Source: Sabethes cyaneus (Eukaryota; Arthropoda; Insecta; Diptera; Culicidae). From it: a stretch of 64,000 nt of DNA. Made by a program: the position numbers and the translations under genes. The stretch lies in the NCBI RefSeq assembly GCF_943734655.1, contig NC_071354.1:36977347-37041346 (forward strand), read 5' to 3'. This document shows positions 53,761-64,000 of this stretch, piece after piece; the stretch's first letter is position 1; every line of letters begins with the position of its first letter. The notes beneath the pieces were generated by a model that was not told the DNA's origin, did no database searches, and saw only the letters and a list, made by a program, of their open reading frames with translations.

Positions 53761-53765
53761 GGATT

Positions 53766-53935
53766 GATATCAAGTTAGTTTTGTATAAAATCAATTGTCT
53801 GTAGGGTCTATAGTCTGAAGAATTCGAAAAATACGTAGTGTTATTGCTTCCAGCACAAAACAGAAGTTGAAGTGAATGAAAAGCAATAATAGATTTGGTT
53901 TACACGATTAAAATTTAAGTAAAACGCTTAAATCG
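53766..53935 (+). repeat. dispersed repeat R1, copy 3
   Basis: TATAAAATCAATTGTCTGTA, CTGAAGAATTCGAAAAAT, TGCTTCCAGCACAAAA; also AATAGATTTGGTTTACACG, shared with 35606-35625 beyond copy 1. Confidence 0.65.
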
Positions 53936-53949
53936 TTTGATACTTTTTG

Positions 53950-54118
53950 TGTGTACAAAAAAATCTTTAAAAATACGTTTTTATGTCATGCTAGCTTTGT
54001 TTTTGTATTGGTTTTGAGTCATTTTTGTATTGATTTGATGTCATTTTTGAGATATTTTGAACTATTTTGGATTTTCATATTGATTTTGATATATTTTTTT
54101 GTGTCCTCTTTGTACAGT
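53950..54118 (+). repeat. T-rich degenerate repeat
   Basis: TCATTTTTGTATTGATTTGA variants leading into copy 2 of the duplicated block. Confidence 0.6.
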
Positions 54119-55069
54119 ATTTTTGACGTAGGACTACGACTTTGTTTACTATACTGGGACTGGGTAGCACTTTGTGAAAACGAAAATAGAAGTGTAACGT
54201 TTGAATGAAAGATTTCAAATGGTAATTAACTACTAAACTACTGAACGAAACTGAACAATTTATATGTCGTTGGATAGATAAAATGTCCATCAATTTTATG
54301 GAAGGGGTAAGAGAGCAATTTTATGGAGGACGTCAGGGGGGGGGGTGTGCACCTATACAAATGAAACACAAATTTCCTCAAAACTCGAGAACTAATCAAG
54401 CAAATGGAACCAAATTTGGCATGTGGGGGTTTTAGAAGGCAGGATTTTTTTCTATGGTGTACTGAGACCCATTCCCCTTCTAAGAGGGGGGGGGGGGCTC
54501 CTATACAAATGAAATACAAATTTCCTCATAACTCGCGAACTAATCAAGCGGAAGGAACCAAATTTGGCATGTGGGAGTTTTTGGAGGTAGGATTTTTTTC
54601 TATGGTGAATTAGGACCTTTACCTTCTTTAAGAAGGGGTGATCCCATAGAAATGAAACACCAATTTCCTCAAAATTCGAGAACTAATCAAGCGATGGAAC
54701 CAAATTTAGCATGTGAGGGTTTCTGGAGGCATGAATTTATTATATGATGGTTTGAGACCCCTCACTCCTGTGGTAGGAGGATGAGAAAGGACTCTTATAC
54801 AAATACAACAGAAATTTTTGCGTATGTGCCATATTTTCTGCTATGTAACAAGCGGTAAGCTATGAAAGTAAACCTTCTCGGACCAAGAGACAGTCCCTTT
54901 CACGCCTCTTTCCTCTTTCGAACATTGACGTAAACAATGACTCTCACAAATTCTTATAAACATACATATGCCAGAAATGCAGTTTACATTAATTTTTGTT
55001 CTAATGATCTGCTATAGTCTTACGTCACCCTTTCGTACAACCCTTAGGGCTGTATACCTTGTAGTTTTA
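54119..55069 (+). repeat. 1-kb duplicated block, copy 2
   Basis: Collinear with 52562-53560: TTTGACGTAGGACTACGAC, TACTGGGACTGG-TAGCACTT, GTCGTTGGATAGATAAAATG, CATACATATGCCAGAAAT and CCCTTAGGGCTGTATACC. It has about three and a half minisatellite units (54340-54800) against one and a half in copy 1. Confidence 0.75.
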
Positions 55070-55690
55070 TCATTTTTGTGTTTATTTTTGTATCACATTT
55101 GTACCGTGTTTATCTCATTCTGGTATTATTTTTATTATATTTTTGTCACACCTGAATTGACTTGGAGTTTTGTGCCATTTTGGTTTAATTTTTGTGTTTT
55201 TTTTTGTATCGTATATTTGTTATTTTGTGACGTGATTTATTGTTGCATTTTACTTTTTGTGTTAGTTTATGGTAATCATTTCTTCAATACCATTTTGGGT
55301 TTTTATTTAGTGTAACGTTTTTATTACTTTTTTATAATTTTTGCATCATTTCTGTATTGATTTTAAGTTATTTTTGTGCCAAGTCTTTTCAATACTATTA
55401 TTTATCACTTTGGGAGCAGTTTTGTAAATTTTTATGTTATCTTTCTGTTAGTATTAGCACTATTTTTGTTTCATTTTGTTCCATTTTAGATTTTTATATT
55501 GATTTTTGTATCATCTCTGTTTTATTTTATTGCCGTTTTCGCAAAAGTTTTGTGTTTTTTCGTTCGGTTTTTCGGTTATTATTTTACAAATTGGTATCAT
55601 ATTTGTATTTTGTGTATCATTTCGCGTGTCAATGTTGAGTCTTATTTTTATAATTTTAATAATAGTACAAATCGGGAAGCAAAAAAAATT
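55070..55690 (+). repeat. T-rich degenerate repeat, ~10-bp period
   Basis: Variants of ATTTTTGTATCAT for about 600 bases; Phe/Tyr-rich frames here are compositional. Confidence 0.65.
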
Positions 55691-55707
55691 TTTTAGGCCT
55701 ATGAACT

Positions 55708-55760
55708 GCCGAGGCGCTGGACAAAAGGAGACTGCAAAACCCTTCTTATTAAGGTAGCGA
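55708..55760 (+). repeat. dispersed repeat R3, fragment
   Basis: GGCGCTGGACAAAAGGAGAC then CTTCTTATTAAGGTAGCGAC resembles GCATTGGACAAAAGGTAGGA ... CTTCTTAAGCGTAGCTAC at about 60620-60670, same orientation. Confidence 0.45.
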
Positions 55761-55912
55761 CGTATCTGATTAGGTTAATTTTAGACACACAAATTGTGCC
55801 TCTTCCTTCGTCTACTGTAGAAACCATCGACCGAAAAGTTTTAATCTAACTTGTTTTTATTGTCAGCACGACGACACTATGCAGGCCGTTACGACTTGCA
55901 AGGTACTGCGCG

Positions 55913-56322
55913 TGACGCTGTTCGTTTGTCAGCGTGTTAGCCGCGATTCTCAGCGCGGGTTTTCGGTAAAAGGCTTTGTTCCTATGAAATAGACCGTGTT
56001 TTGTGTTTTTTAGTCTTTGACCTTGAAATGCCGTCAGGCAATAATGTTAATATTTTTTTGAAACGATGGTTTTACAATTGATGGAGGGACGGTAGGGGAA
56101 AGTAATGAAAATTTTTTTGGAGTGGAGGGGAAAGAGCGGGAAGGTGCGGGGTTATGACTCCTACCTTTTGTCCATTGCTGGAAGGTGCATGGGTCGAACC
56201 AAGCTATAATCTAAGATTATAATCGGATTTGAGCACACAATAGGGGTTCATAGGAACGGAGCCTTTCTCCAAAAACCCGCGATGAGAATCGCGGCTAACA
56301 CGCTGACAGACGAACAGCGTCA
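55913..56322. mobile_element. 410-bp foldback element with 76-bp arms
   Basis: The arms 55913-55988 and 56247-56322 are inverted and about 88% identical by eye, sharing GTCAGCGTGTTAGCCGCGAT and GTTCCTATGAA. The loop of 258 bases contains a copy of dispersed repeat R3. No coding capacity. Confidence 0.75.
56013..56223 (+). repeat. dispersed repeat R3, copy 1
   Basis: Inverse of 60572-60827. Shared blocks are GAAATG, GGGACGGTA-GGGAA, GTAATGAAAATTTTTT, GACTCCTACCTTTTGTCCA, TGCTGGAAGGTGCATGGGTC and AAGCTATAATCT. Confidence 0.75.
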
Positions 56323-56440
56323 AGCAAGAGACAGGATAGATAGCAAAATAATCTCTTATTTGGTGGACAATAATAACGCATATATGAAAAGTAAGAATAG
56401 ATTTAGTGTTCACGATTAAACTTTACATGATTAAAAAAAT

Positions 56441-58668
56441 CTGACTGTACGGCATCCATTCCATTTTTAGTCGTTCTAAAATAGCAGGTCAGTTTCATTC
56501 ATATCATAAAAGCAGCATTATGCAGCGTAAGATTGAATGACGAAAATGGGTTGTAAATCTCGACAAAATCAAAACCTCAGCAAAACAAACCGACCGGGGA
56601 CCGTACGCCGAATGGCCGAATTTATTGTGTCGCATTATACAGAACCACACCAAAACTGAATGTAAACAATACGCCCACAGCCAGAGCAGCGGAAGGAGTA
56701 GTTCTTCGTTTGCATTTCAACTGAACTGTCGACCCATGCCGGTTGGTTGTCGTTCGGCTATGGCAACTCAAGAACAGAGTGACGAAATCTTCCACCGTTC
56801 ACCTAATGAGAAGCCGGAATGTCGGTCGGTCGGTCGGCCTACATAACTCTTCATCTCCCGGCACGTTAAATCTAATGGGTTGTTTATATACGGGCCCTTG
56901 TGCATATCTTACAGTAAGATTTTTTTCCTACTTGCTCTGTGCGTTCCGATCCGAGAAACTTTGCATGACAGTTGACAGAGTGATAGTTTATTTCATCTTA
57001 AAAACCAACTTGTTCTAACGAACCTGTTTCTCTTTAATATTGAATTACTATAAACAACATAATAAGTTTTCAGCTTCTAAAAGATTTTTGTTACGCTCAA
57101 TTCTGCTACACATTTTATCATACAAGTGATGATCAACTATGCTAGATACTAGAATATGCTATTTGCAGTCGTTTGAAAATTTGAAATCTGCCTACGCTGT
57201 GCATGAAACACTTTCAATTACGCTGTCTGAAACATTGATGTAGGTCATAGGTATATACTCATTGTATTTAACGTAAACTCTCGAAGATAATTCAACCGGA
57301 TTCACATTTCCTTTAAGAAATACTCGTTTTTCCGAAATAGACCTGGTTTATCTGAGCAACTACTCGAAGTATGTTGTAGGTGCTTCAATCTTTCGCTTGC
57401 GTTGATGCTGATGATGATGATGACGATGACTAAGGTAGCTTCAAGTGCACCAGCAATCACCGGGCGCTGCGTACAAATGCATCGACTCTAAAATCAACAA
57501 CTCAAACAATTGACCCAACTGTGTGACGACGAATACTACTTCGAGTGAGTGATGTAAATATAAAACACGCATTTCACAGCGTGATCCCCCTAGCAAGCAC
57601 ACACTTCACTAAACCTATGCGCCAGCTATAAACAGATCCGATGTGTGCAGTGTGCATGTGGATGGGCCAAGTGAAAATCCTGGCTCACCGAAATAGCGTC
57701 GTGCATCCGTCGTGCGCGGTACGCGCAACTGCACCGTGATCGGCACAGCGATCATCATCATCATCATCTACCGCAAGAACCGGATCATGCGTTAGTTGTT
57801 ACATTTCTTTTTGCTAATGCCCTTTCTCTCGAATGTGACTTCTTCAACTCTCGCTCGAGCTAATTTGCTGATGGCTGGGAGGAGAGTTGGATCATCGAAG
57901 AAAAAAAATTAAAATAAAACTAATGGCATGGAAGATGGCAAACAAAGTGAAAATTGACGTAACATGTTGTAATGGTAATTACAAACATCAAACAGTAAGC
58001 CAAAAACGCGATAGTGTAAATGTCACCAGAAACGACTAAAGAGAGAGAGAGAGCATTAATTTAAGAACGACTCCAGTTTTGAGCAGGGTGAAATCTGTAG
58101 CTTAGCTTATGGGGCTGATGGTTTTTTCGTCATTGACTATGGATGCGTTTTGTATTATATAATATGTTACAGTTATTAATATCCCGGATTTTGCACCTTA
58201 CTGAACACCTCAGTCTAAAAGTGCGAGTGGCGCAAAAGTGCGACATTGTGAGATTGCTGTAGTTAGAAGCACTAGCCTATACAATTGTGTAGGTGAAAGC
58301 TTTTGATAAATAGATTATCTGAAATCGGTCGCGTGGCCTAAAAAGTGTAAAACTTAAGTTAGCTGAATAGTTACACTTCATATTCCAATAGTTAAATACA
58401 TTCTAAATATGTTGTTGTTTCATAGTAACGATTTTCCGAAAAATTGAAAAAAACAAGCCGTCCTCAAAGGGATACAGAGGTAATACGTTTGACACTGTGC
58501 AATAAAGTGTCCGAAAGGGGTAGCTCTGACTATCTAAGTTTACACTGACTGACCGTATTTTTGCATTGGGTTGGACGATCGAACCATGCTAAAACTGAAT
58601 TCCACTGAATTATTTTTAATTTAATTTATTAATTAATCTTCGATTGTCGATGAATTATCGTGAGTTTA
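56441..58668. other. 2.2-kb unique sequence
   Basis: Short GAT/ATC trinucleotide runs at about 57410-57430 and 57751-57767 and a (GA)n run near 58041-58054. The GC-richer part at 57380-57800 has no coding frame I can support. Confidence 0.35.
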
Positions 58669-58858
58669 ATGCATCGACAACGAGAACTATCCGAGAACAA
58701 TGAGAACGAATTCGAAGGCCGCCCACCCAAAACAACACGACACCTGTCAAAGATTCTAATGCATGGGGACAAAAGCGAATTGTCTGGATCCAGGATTTTC
58801 ATTGCAGCACGCAGTGCAGGACCGACACGCGACGCGCTCGCTCCAGTGACGCCAAGAT
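58669..58858 (+). CDS. possible first coding exon, unknown protein
   Basis: An ATG at 58669-58671 opens MHRQRELSENNENEFEGRPP and KTTRHLSKILMHGDKSELSG. The frame stays open to a donor-like GAT before GTACGT (58859), giving 63 codons plus one base. It is charged, GC-richer than the flanks and has no low-complexity bias. No domain is seen and no downstream exon is identified within the window. Confidence 0.28.
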
Positions 58859-58974
58859 GTACGTAATCAAGTGATGTTACCTTGACAATGAAATGAAATT
58901 CTGAAAACTTGTTCTAATGATATGAAAACACTTAAGTCACTTTTCACACGGTTTTCTTCCTTTTTTATTCCATT

Positions 58975-59306
58975 CTCAGTGATGGCTGAACCAATTTGTT
59001 TGCTATTACTTTTGTTTAAAAGGTATTATTGCCTAGTAGATCACTATTGAATTGTTTCGTGGTCCGACGTTTCGTTTAAAAATTATAAGCAAAAATGTGA
59101 AAATTGCGTGATACGAGTTTCTCAGGAACCACGCATCCGATTTCAACGATCTTAGTACCAAATGAAAGCTCTTGCTATTATAACAACTTTAAGGAAGTTT
59201 TATTGAAAACGAACAATTAGTTTGGAAGTTATGCTTAAAAAACGTGTTTAGACAAGGTAATAATTATCACCTGTTTCTCAGAGATGACCAAACCGATTTA
59301 TGCGCA
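58975..59306 (-). mobile_element. internal fragment (D) of the 2-kb element
   Basis: Same orientation as copy B: GATGGCTGAACCAATTTG, TATTATTGCCTAGTAGATCA, GTACCAAATGAAAGCTCTTG, CTGTTTCTCAGAGATGACCA. Both ends of the element are missing. Confidence 0.7.
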
Positions 59307-59433
59307 CCCCATCTTTCAATTTTATGCCATACCTATGAAATTTCAGTTTTCTGCCAATGTGTTTTTTTTAATTAAGGGATATTACATGCATTGCGTATAA
59401 CAGACGGCGCCTAAAACTGCGGGTGAAATCGGC

Positions 59434-59895
59434 AATGTTGCAAATCGAGCGAGAAGTAAAGTATGTCCAGTCTCATGTGAGTGAGTATAAGCAGCATCCA
59501 GCGCTTACGCAACTGACGCAAGCGTGTGATAAGCAACCGCCGATGCTGTGTGCATACATGCTGCTACCTACTTACTAGCGAGTGCACTGCCTCGAAGTGT
59601 CTTTCTGCACAGCCCGCTCACAAAGCCAACAACTTGTGAGAAGCCAACAGCTCGTACGGGCTAGGATATATGGATACTTATTTTGCATTTTTTTCTTTTT
59701 TGTTCACCTTACGCCTTACTTACACACGCGGATAAGACTGCGAGCCCTCGCGAGTGATCGGTGTCAGCTACTTGGATTGCAACGACGAGTGAGAGCGGCG
59801 ACTGTGGCCGATAGCTAAATACACACTCGCAAAAACTTGTCGCAGTGCATGAAAAAATAAGAGCGAGAGTCCGTAGCAGATGCCGGCATGTTCGT
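59434..59895 (+). repeat. dispersed repeat R2, copy 2
   Basis: Inverse of 46810-47220, starting AATGTTGCAAATCGAGCGAG. The two copies lie 12 kb apart. Confidence 0.7.
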
Positions 59896-60571
59896 TAGAA
59901 CTAAAACGCGCATGTGAGAAAATTAGACCACACAAGTGCGGGCTTGCAACACTGGAAATCAGTATGGGGGTAAGACCGGCACCTCATTTTGGCACCAGTC
60001 AGTTTACGACCGCGAAATGAAAAGCAATAATGTCCAATATGATTATGGTTGGATTCGGCTAATCAGTTCCGAATATAGGGCCAGAGTAATTTTTAGTAAA
60101 TATGGAATATGAAAATGGACGCAATTTTAAATTAACCAAACGTATTATGTGACACTACAAATCACACTAGAATTCAAAGACAGGCACGATGAAAGTCAAA
60201 TCATGTACTTAAGCCTCAATGACCGAGTACGTTCCGTATAAACCGACAAAGTGGCCAGTCCTTTGACTTGAAGACGCATGATGGGTTATACGACCTCAAG
60301 TTACACCAAGATACAACAATTAGTGCAATAGATGTCAATGGACGTCTATGGTCTATCTACAATATTAGCTGGGATAACATTGAGTAGATCTAAACATGTC
60401 ACGGATACTTTTGAAGAAATAGTTTGGTGACCGGACAATAGTTGTATATACGGCATATAAGAGGTACCCATAACAGACGTGACATTGAATAACATCTGTT
60501 TTCTCTGTAAAAGACTGTAAACGAGTGACCGATCATTCAAGACGTGTTTCAAGACTCCACCATTAGGTGGG
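59896..60571. other. non-coding sequence
   Basis: Nothing recognisable; frames on the minus strand (for example 60346-60552) have no support. Confidence 0.4.
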
Positions 60572-60827
60572 TGGCTATAACCTCAGATTATAGCTTGATT
60601 CGACCCATGCACCTTCCAGCATTGGACAAAAGGTAGGAGTCACAACGACTACTTCTTAAGCGTAGCTACCTATTACCCCACCCCCTCCCCCTTCCTTACA
60701 ACTTTTTTCCCTCCTTTCCCAAAAAATTTTCATTACATTCCCTTACCGTCCCTTCGTCAATTGAAAAAGAACTAGCATTTCAAAAAATATTAATCATATA
60801 TGCCTGATCTCATTACAAGGTCAAGAC
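60572..60827 (-). repeat. dispersed repeat R3, copy 2
   Basis: Inverse of 56013-56223, with about 30 extra bases (GGTAGCTACGCTTAAGAAGT) that copy 1 lacks but the fragment at 55708 has in decayed form. Confidence 0.75.
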
Positions 60828-61407
60828 AAAAACACTAGGTTGGTCTAACGAAAAAGAAGACAAATTTTTATTTTTCAGCCGTCTTTTTTCCTTCTTTATC
60901 TTTTTTCTTAAGCTGTGATTAGTTTACAAAGCTCAAAAGTTATAAAAGTCTTTGCCAAGCTTCTACCAATAAAACCAAAAAAAAATTGTTTCAATACGTT
61001 GTGTAGTTTCTGAGAAAAATGTACATAAAGCTTGAAAATCGTGTTTTGACAGGAGCGGCGTTTTATTCCCGCGAGGTTATTCCATGCCGCAGTGGAATGC
61101 TTATGTGTTCGATCGTTTTTCGGTCACTGCCCGTGGTCGGATCATTACAAAATTAGTATCAAAATAAACTGCTAATAAAATGACTGCAGAATCAAAATCG
61201 GAAATAAAAAATTTGACTTTTTCAAAAATTTTGGTCGCTTATGTCTCCTTAAAAAGTAATGAACACCGGGAAGCAAGACAGAAGTTTGGCAGAAAACGTC
61301 ATGGTAAAGTTCGTTTACGTTAGGTCTTTTGGATTCGCTCTCAGTTGGAAGCATGGTAACACTCAGGGTACAGCTACACGGCAGTTTAATTGAATCTAAA
61401 TTAAAGG
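60828..61407. other. AT-rich non-coding sequence
   Basis: Nothing recognisable. Confidence 0.4.
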
Positions 61408-61409
61408 TA

Positions 61410-62680
61410 CCGTCATCCGGGGTGAGATTGCGCCAAAAACAAAAAATGTTTATTTGTGAAAATTTATTATATCTATAGAAACTGGTGACCTAAATTCAAA
61501 ATGATGATATGTTCATCATATTTATTCATAACTTAGAATGCAACACAGATAATATTAGCAAACTATTTAGCCTAAACAGGGGTTCAAAGTTCGCGATCAA
61601 AAATACGCGGAAATAACGCTTGTAAAAAATGTCCCGCATAAACCAACCCAAACAAGAAATCGCATTAATTTGCTATCTTGAAGGTATAGAAACTAATCAT
61701 TTACAATGTATTGACAGGTTATTATGCGTTGGATAAGTATTGATTACGAAAATAATATTTTTCGAAACTTTGTACTTTTCGAGCTTCACGGGGGTGAGAT
61801 TGTGCCAAGCCATAGTGAACAATCCAATTTGTGGATTTCACATATACAACAAAAATACGTAACCAGCACACCCACATTATTTACTATTGAACATAATTTT
61901 TTGACAGATTAGATTGCATCATCCATTTTTAGGCAAACAGCATCATAGGTCTACTAAATAATTTAAACTAATTTTTACTTTTTCTCTGGAAATTTCAGAT
62001 ACTTCAAATAAACACTCTAATATAAGACGAATATATTATACCGTGTATAACCTGCCAGTTTTAAGGAGGGGGAGAGGGGTGGGATAGGCCACATGTTCTG
62101 CGACCGCAGGTTCTCGAACGAAGTAATAATTACTTTTGTTAAATGATCAAATAGGTATGCCCCCTTAGGATACACCCCTTTATATAACTCCACCTTGTTA
62201 ACCCTAGAAACGCTATTGGCTATATAAAGGCTGTCCATTGACTACGAACTCATTTTTAGTTATTTCAGACCTCTCCGGGTTATTTTCGTTCATGCTTTTT
62301 GTATGATGCGTTGTTTTTGGCCGACCCTCTGCCCCTAATAGTCCACTTATTTCATGGACGGCCCCATGTGAACTACTTTATACTGATATTTATAGGTATT
62401 GTTTATAAACATGCTAATGTTCACTGTTTAGGTGTTTAGCCTAACTTTATGTTTTTGGCAAAATGTCACCCCTTAGAAGGGGTGAGATTGTGCCAAAGTT
62501 CATGCACTTCCACTAAAATTAGGTTTCATTGTAACTAAACCATCTCTACGGTAGTTGTTAATTGAACAATTTAGTATATCTTGACAGGTTTGAAATCAAC
62601 TTAGTTCCTAAATTGTGTGTATACTGAGCTAAAGAACAAAAATATATGCTTTTTTGGCAAAATCTCGCCCCGGATGACGG
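61410..62680. mobile_element. 1.27-kb TA-flanked inverted-repeat element
   Basis: The ends CCGTCATCCGGGGTGAGATT and the complement of CCGTCATCCGGGGCGAGATT form a ~31-bp inverted repeat with two or three mismatches, flanked by TA on both sides (61408-61409, 62681-62682). Two internal copies of GGGGTGAGATTGTGCCAA (about 61790 and 62480) repeat the inner part of the terminus. TA duplication suggests a Tc1/mariner-type non-autonomous element. Frames inside (for example 61724-61912) do not resemble transposase. Confidence 0.85.
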
Positions 62681-62839
62681 TACATTACAAGAATGAATTC
62701 ACAAACTCAATTCACTATGTGCTGTTAACATTATGACCCGTATTTTTGTCAATGTTGGGCTACATCGTCGGCGTGGGTAAATGGCTTCGGCGGCGTGGGA
62801 AAAAGGACCTTGGCGGCGGCGCGGCGCGGCGGTGTACAA

Positions 62840-63265
62840 CTCTAGAGATAGAGCGAGATAGAGAGTTACGAAAAAGAGATGGACAGAAATAGAAAGAGTT
62901 GGAGAGAGATAGAAACAGATGAAAACAGGCAGGAGAGATGAAAATGAAGAGAGTGATGAAAAGAGCGATGGAGAAAGATGGAAGGAGAAAGAGTTAGAAA
63001 GAGTATAAGAACAAAAATGTAAAAGTGGAAAGAGATGGAGAGAGAAGGAACGAGAGATGGAAAGATAAGGAAGGAGAAAGAGAGAAAGATAGAAAGTGAA
63101 AGATGTGGAAAGAAATAGATGGAGAAAAAGCGATACGAATAACAGATAGCAGAAAAGGAGAGACATAGCAAGAGGAGAGAAAGAGCAACAGGCAAATAAG
63201 AGAGGAAAAATCAGAAAGAAGAGAATAGACAGAGACAGAAGAAAAGAAAATAGGGACTTACTCGT
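62840..63265 (+). repeat. purine-rich degenerate tract
   Basis: Variants of GAGAGATAGAAAGAG / GATGGAGAAAGA for about 420 bases. The complementary Ser/Phe/Leu-rich minus-strand frame (62699-63331) is compositional. Confidence 0.75.
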
Positions 63266-63417
63266 TTTTGGAAATAAAGAGCATAAGTTAAAACTAAGAG
63301 CGTAAGTCAAACGTAGAGTAAAGAAACGCAATGCTTAGGCTTAGAGCCTTTCTGGGTGCGATCAAAGACTCACATTCATACAACGTATTTCAGAGGATTA
63401 TTGGCACAATCTTTTTT

Positions 63418-63765
63418 TTAAATAATCGTATAGCCAGCATTCGTTGTAATAACTTCCTTCCTTCGACTAAAGTAATAAACGCGGCCATTCTCCAAACACA
63501 ACAGATCTTCTACAGCATCGCTCGTTACTGCAACCGTCATCATTGCGCAGTAAGTCCCTTCGCCTAACGTTGAACTGTAGGTTATTGGAAAATATATCCA
63601 GCAATAAAGTATATTGGATCCGAAGATAATAATGATGTTTAGAACGATCTGAACACGATTGATTCGATTCGAAAGTCTAAGATACATATGCGGGTTAAAC
63701 GTAGTTTTGAGTTTTGAGCGACGAACATACCGAAATGCAATACGTTTGTTCGATACACTATTCAT
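63418..63765 (-). CDS. 115-codon open frame with one or two hydrophobic segments, unknown
   Basis: ATG at 63763-63765 opens MNSVSNKRIAFRYVRRSKLK. A hydrophobic segment (VLNIIIIFGSNILYCWIYF) is followed by a weaker one (YCAMMTVAVTSDAVEDLLCL) and a basic end (YYFSRRKEV). The pattern could be the first membrane helices of a multi-pass protein such as an insect chemoreceptor, but no diagnostic motif is seen and the frame may be chance. It ends before the purine-rich tract. Confidence 0.22.
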   Translation of the reverse strand: MNSVSNKRIAFRYVRRSKLKTTFNPHMYLRLSNRINRVQIVLNIIIIFGSNILYCWIYFPITYSSTLGEGTYCAMMTVAVTSDAVEDLLCLENGRVYYFSRRKEVITTNAGYTII

Positions 63766-64000
63766 TCGGATCTCGTCGATTTAATAGATTGATCCAACAC
63801 CAAAAAATAGAAATCGATAGATTAACTGACTGCAGAGTGCTCCTCCATTGCACGTTGTGCTATTTTAGTGATTGAAACTGCATGTAACAGCCTAGTTATA
63901 GATTGCCGCAAACATTAACGGTCTTGCATCCGCTTTCAAAAGAGGGAAAAATTTATGGCTTATAACATTTTTCACCAAGTTTGAGATGATTTTTATATTG
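63766..64000. other. non-coding sequence to the window edge
   Basis: Nothing recognisable. Confidence 0.4.

Noticed and set aside
62699..63331. 210-codon Ser/Phe/Leu-rich minus-strand frame
   Set aside because: Complement of a purine-rich degenerate tract.

Overview
This is a stretch of an animal nuclear genome, most likely a mosquito (Culicidae; Aedes-like is my best guess). Coding sequence is sparse, spliced and GC-richer than the AT-rich surroundings. Most of the window consists of non-autonomous transposable elements, minisatellites and degenerate simple repeats. There are no operons, CRISPR arrays or bacterial features. The species call is inference: it rests on recollection that the roughly 145-bp repeat with the core CATAACTCGAGAACTAATC, and the 2-kb element with ACCTTTGTTATA ends, are common in mosquito DNA.

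Two protein-coding exons are convincing, both on the minus strand. Exon A (33957-34392) has an ATG preceded by an in-frame stop and ends in a consensus donor. Exon B (1910-2283) has a strong polypyrimidine/AG acceptor, a C2HC zinc finger of the ZC2HC1 (FAM164) type and a GTATGT donor. Exon A ends one base into a codon and exon B supplies exactly the two missing bases, so they could be consecutive exons of one gene with a 31.7-kb intron holding almost everything in the left half of the window. This is inference from splice phase, not proof. A few other small open frames (8538-9074, 41104-41271, 58669-58858, 63418-63765) are weak candidates only.

Layout: 1-2.3 kb, zinc-finger exon. 2.8-4.4 kb, a 12-bp minisatellite split by a 1.2-kb polypyrimidine tract. 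4.45 kb, tRNA-derived SINE. 5.35-7.3 kb and 11.65-13.7 kb, two inverted copies of a 2-kb element. 10.6-11.6 kb, a minisatellite array. 15.88-23.51 kb, a Helitron-like element containing 5,146 bp of perfect (CTGT)n followed by about 14 units of the 145-bp minisatellite. 26.1-30.8 kb, a decayed LINE relic, two MITEs, a 32-bp minisatellite and a 5'-truncated LINE with a 27-bp target-site duplication. 34 kb, exon A. 37.4 kb, piggyBac-like MITE. 38-44 kb, A-rich arrays with a period near 10 bp. 44.2-45.1 kb, a near-perfect 920-bp palindrome. 45.1-46.3 kb, a second Helitron-like element. 51.5-55.7 kb, T-rich arrays with two copies of a 1-kb block. 55.9-60.8 kb, a foldback element and dispersed repeats. 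61.4-62.7 kb, a TA-flanked inverted-repeat element. 62.8-63.3 kb, a purine-rich tract.

The most unusual feature is the uninterrupted (CTGT)1286 array at the 5' end of a Helitron-like element. The second, related copy in the same window has no such expansion. The 44.2-45.1 kb palindrome is the next most notable.
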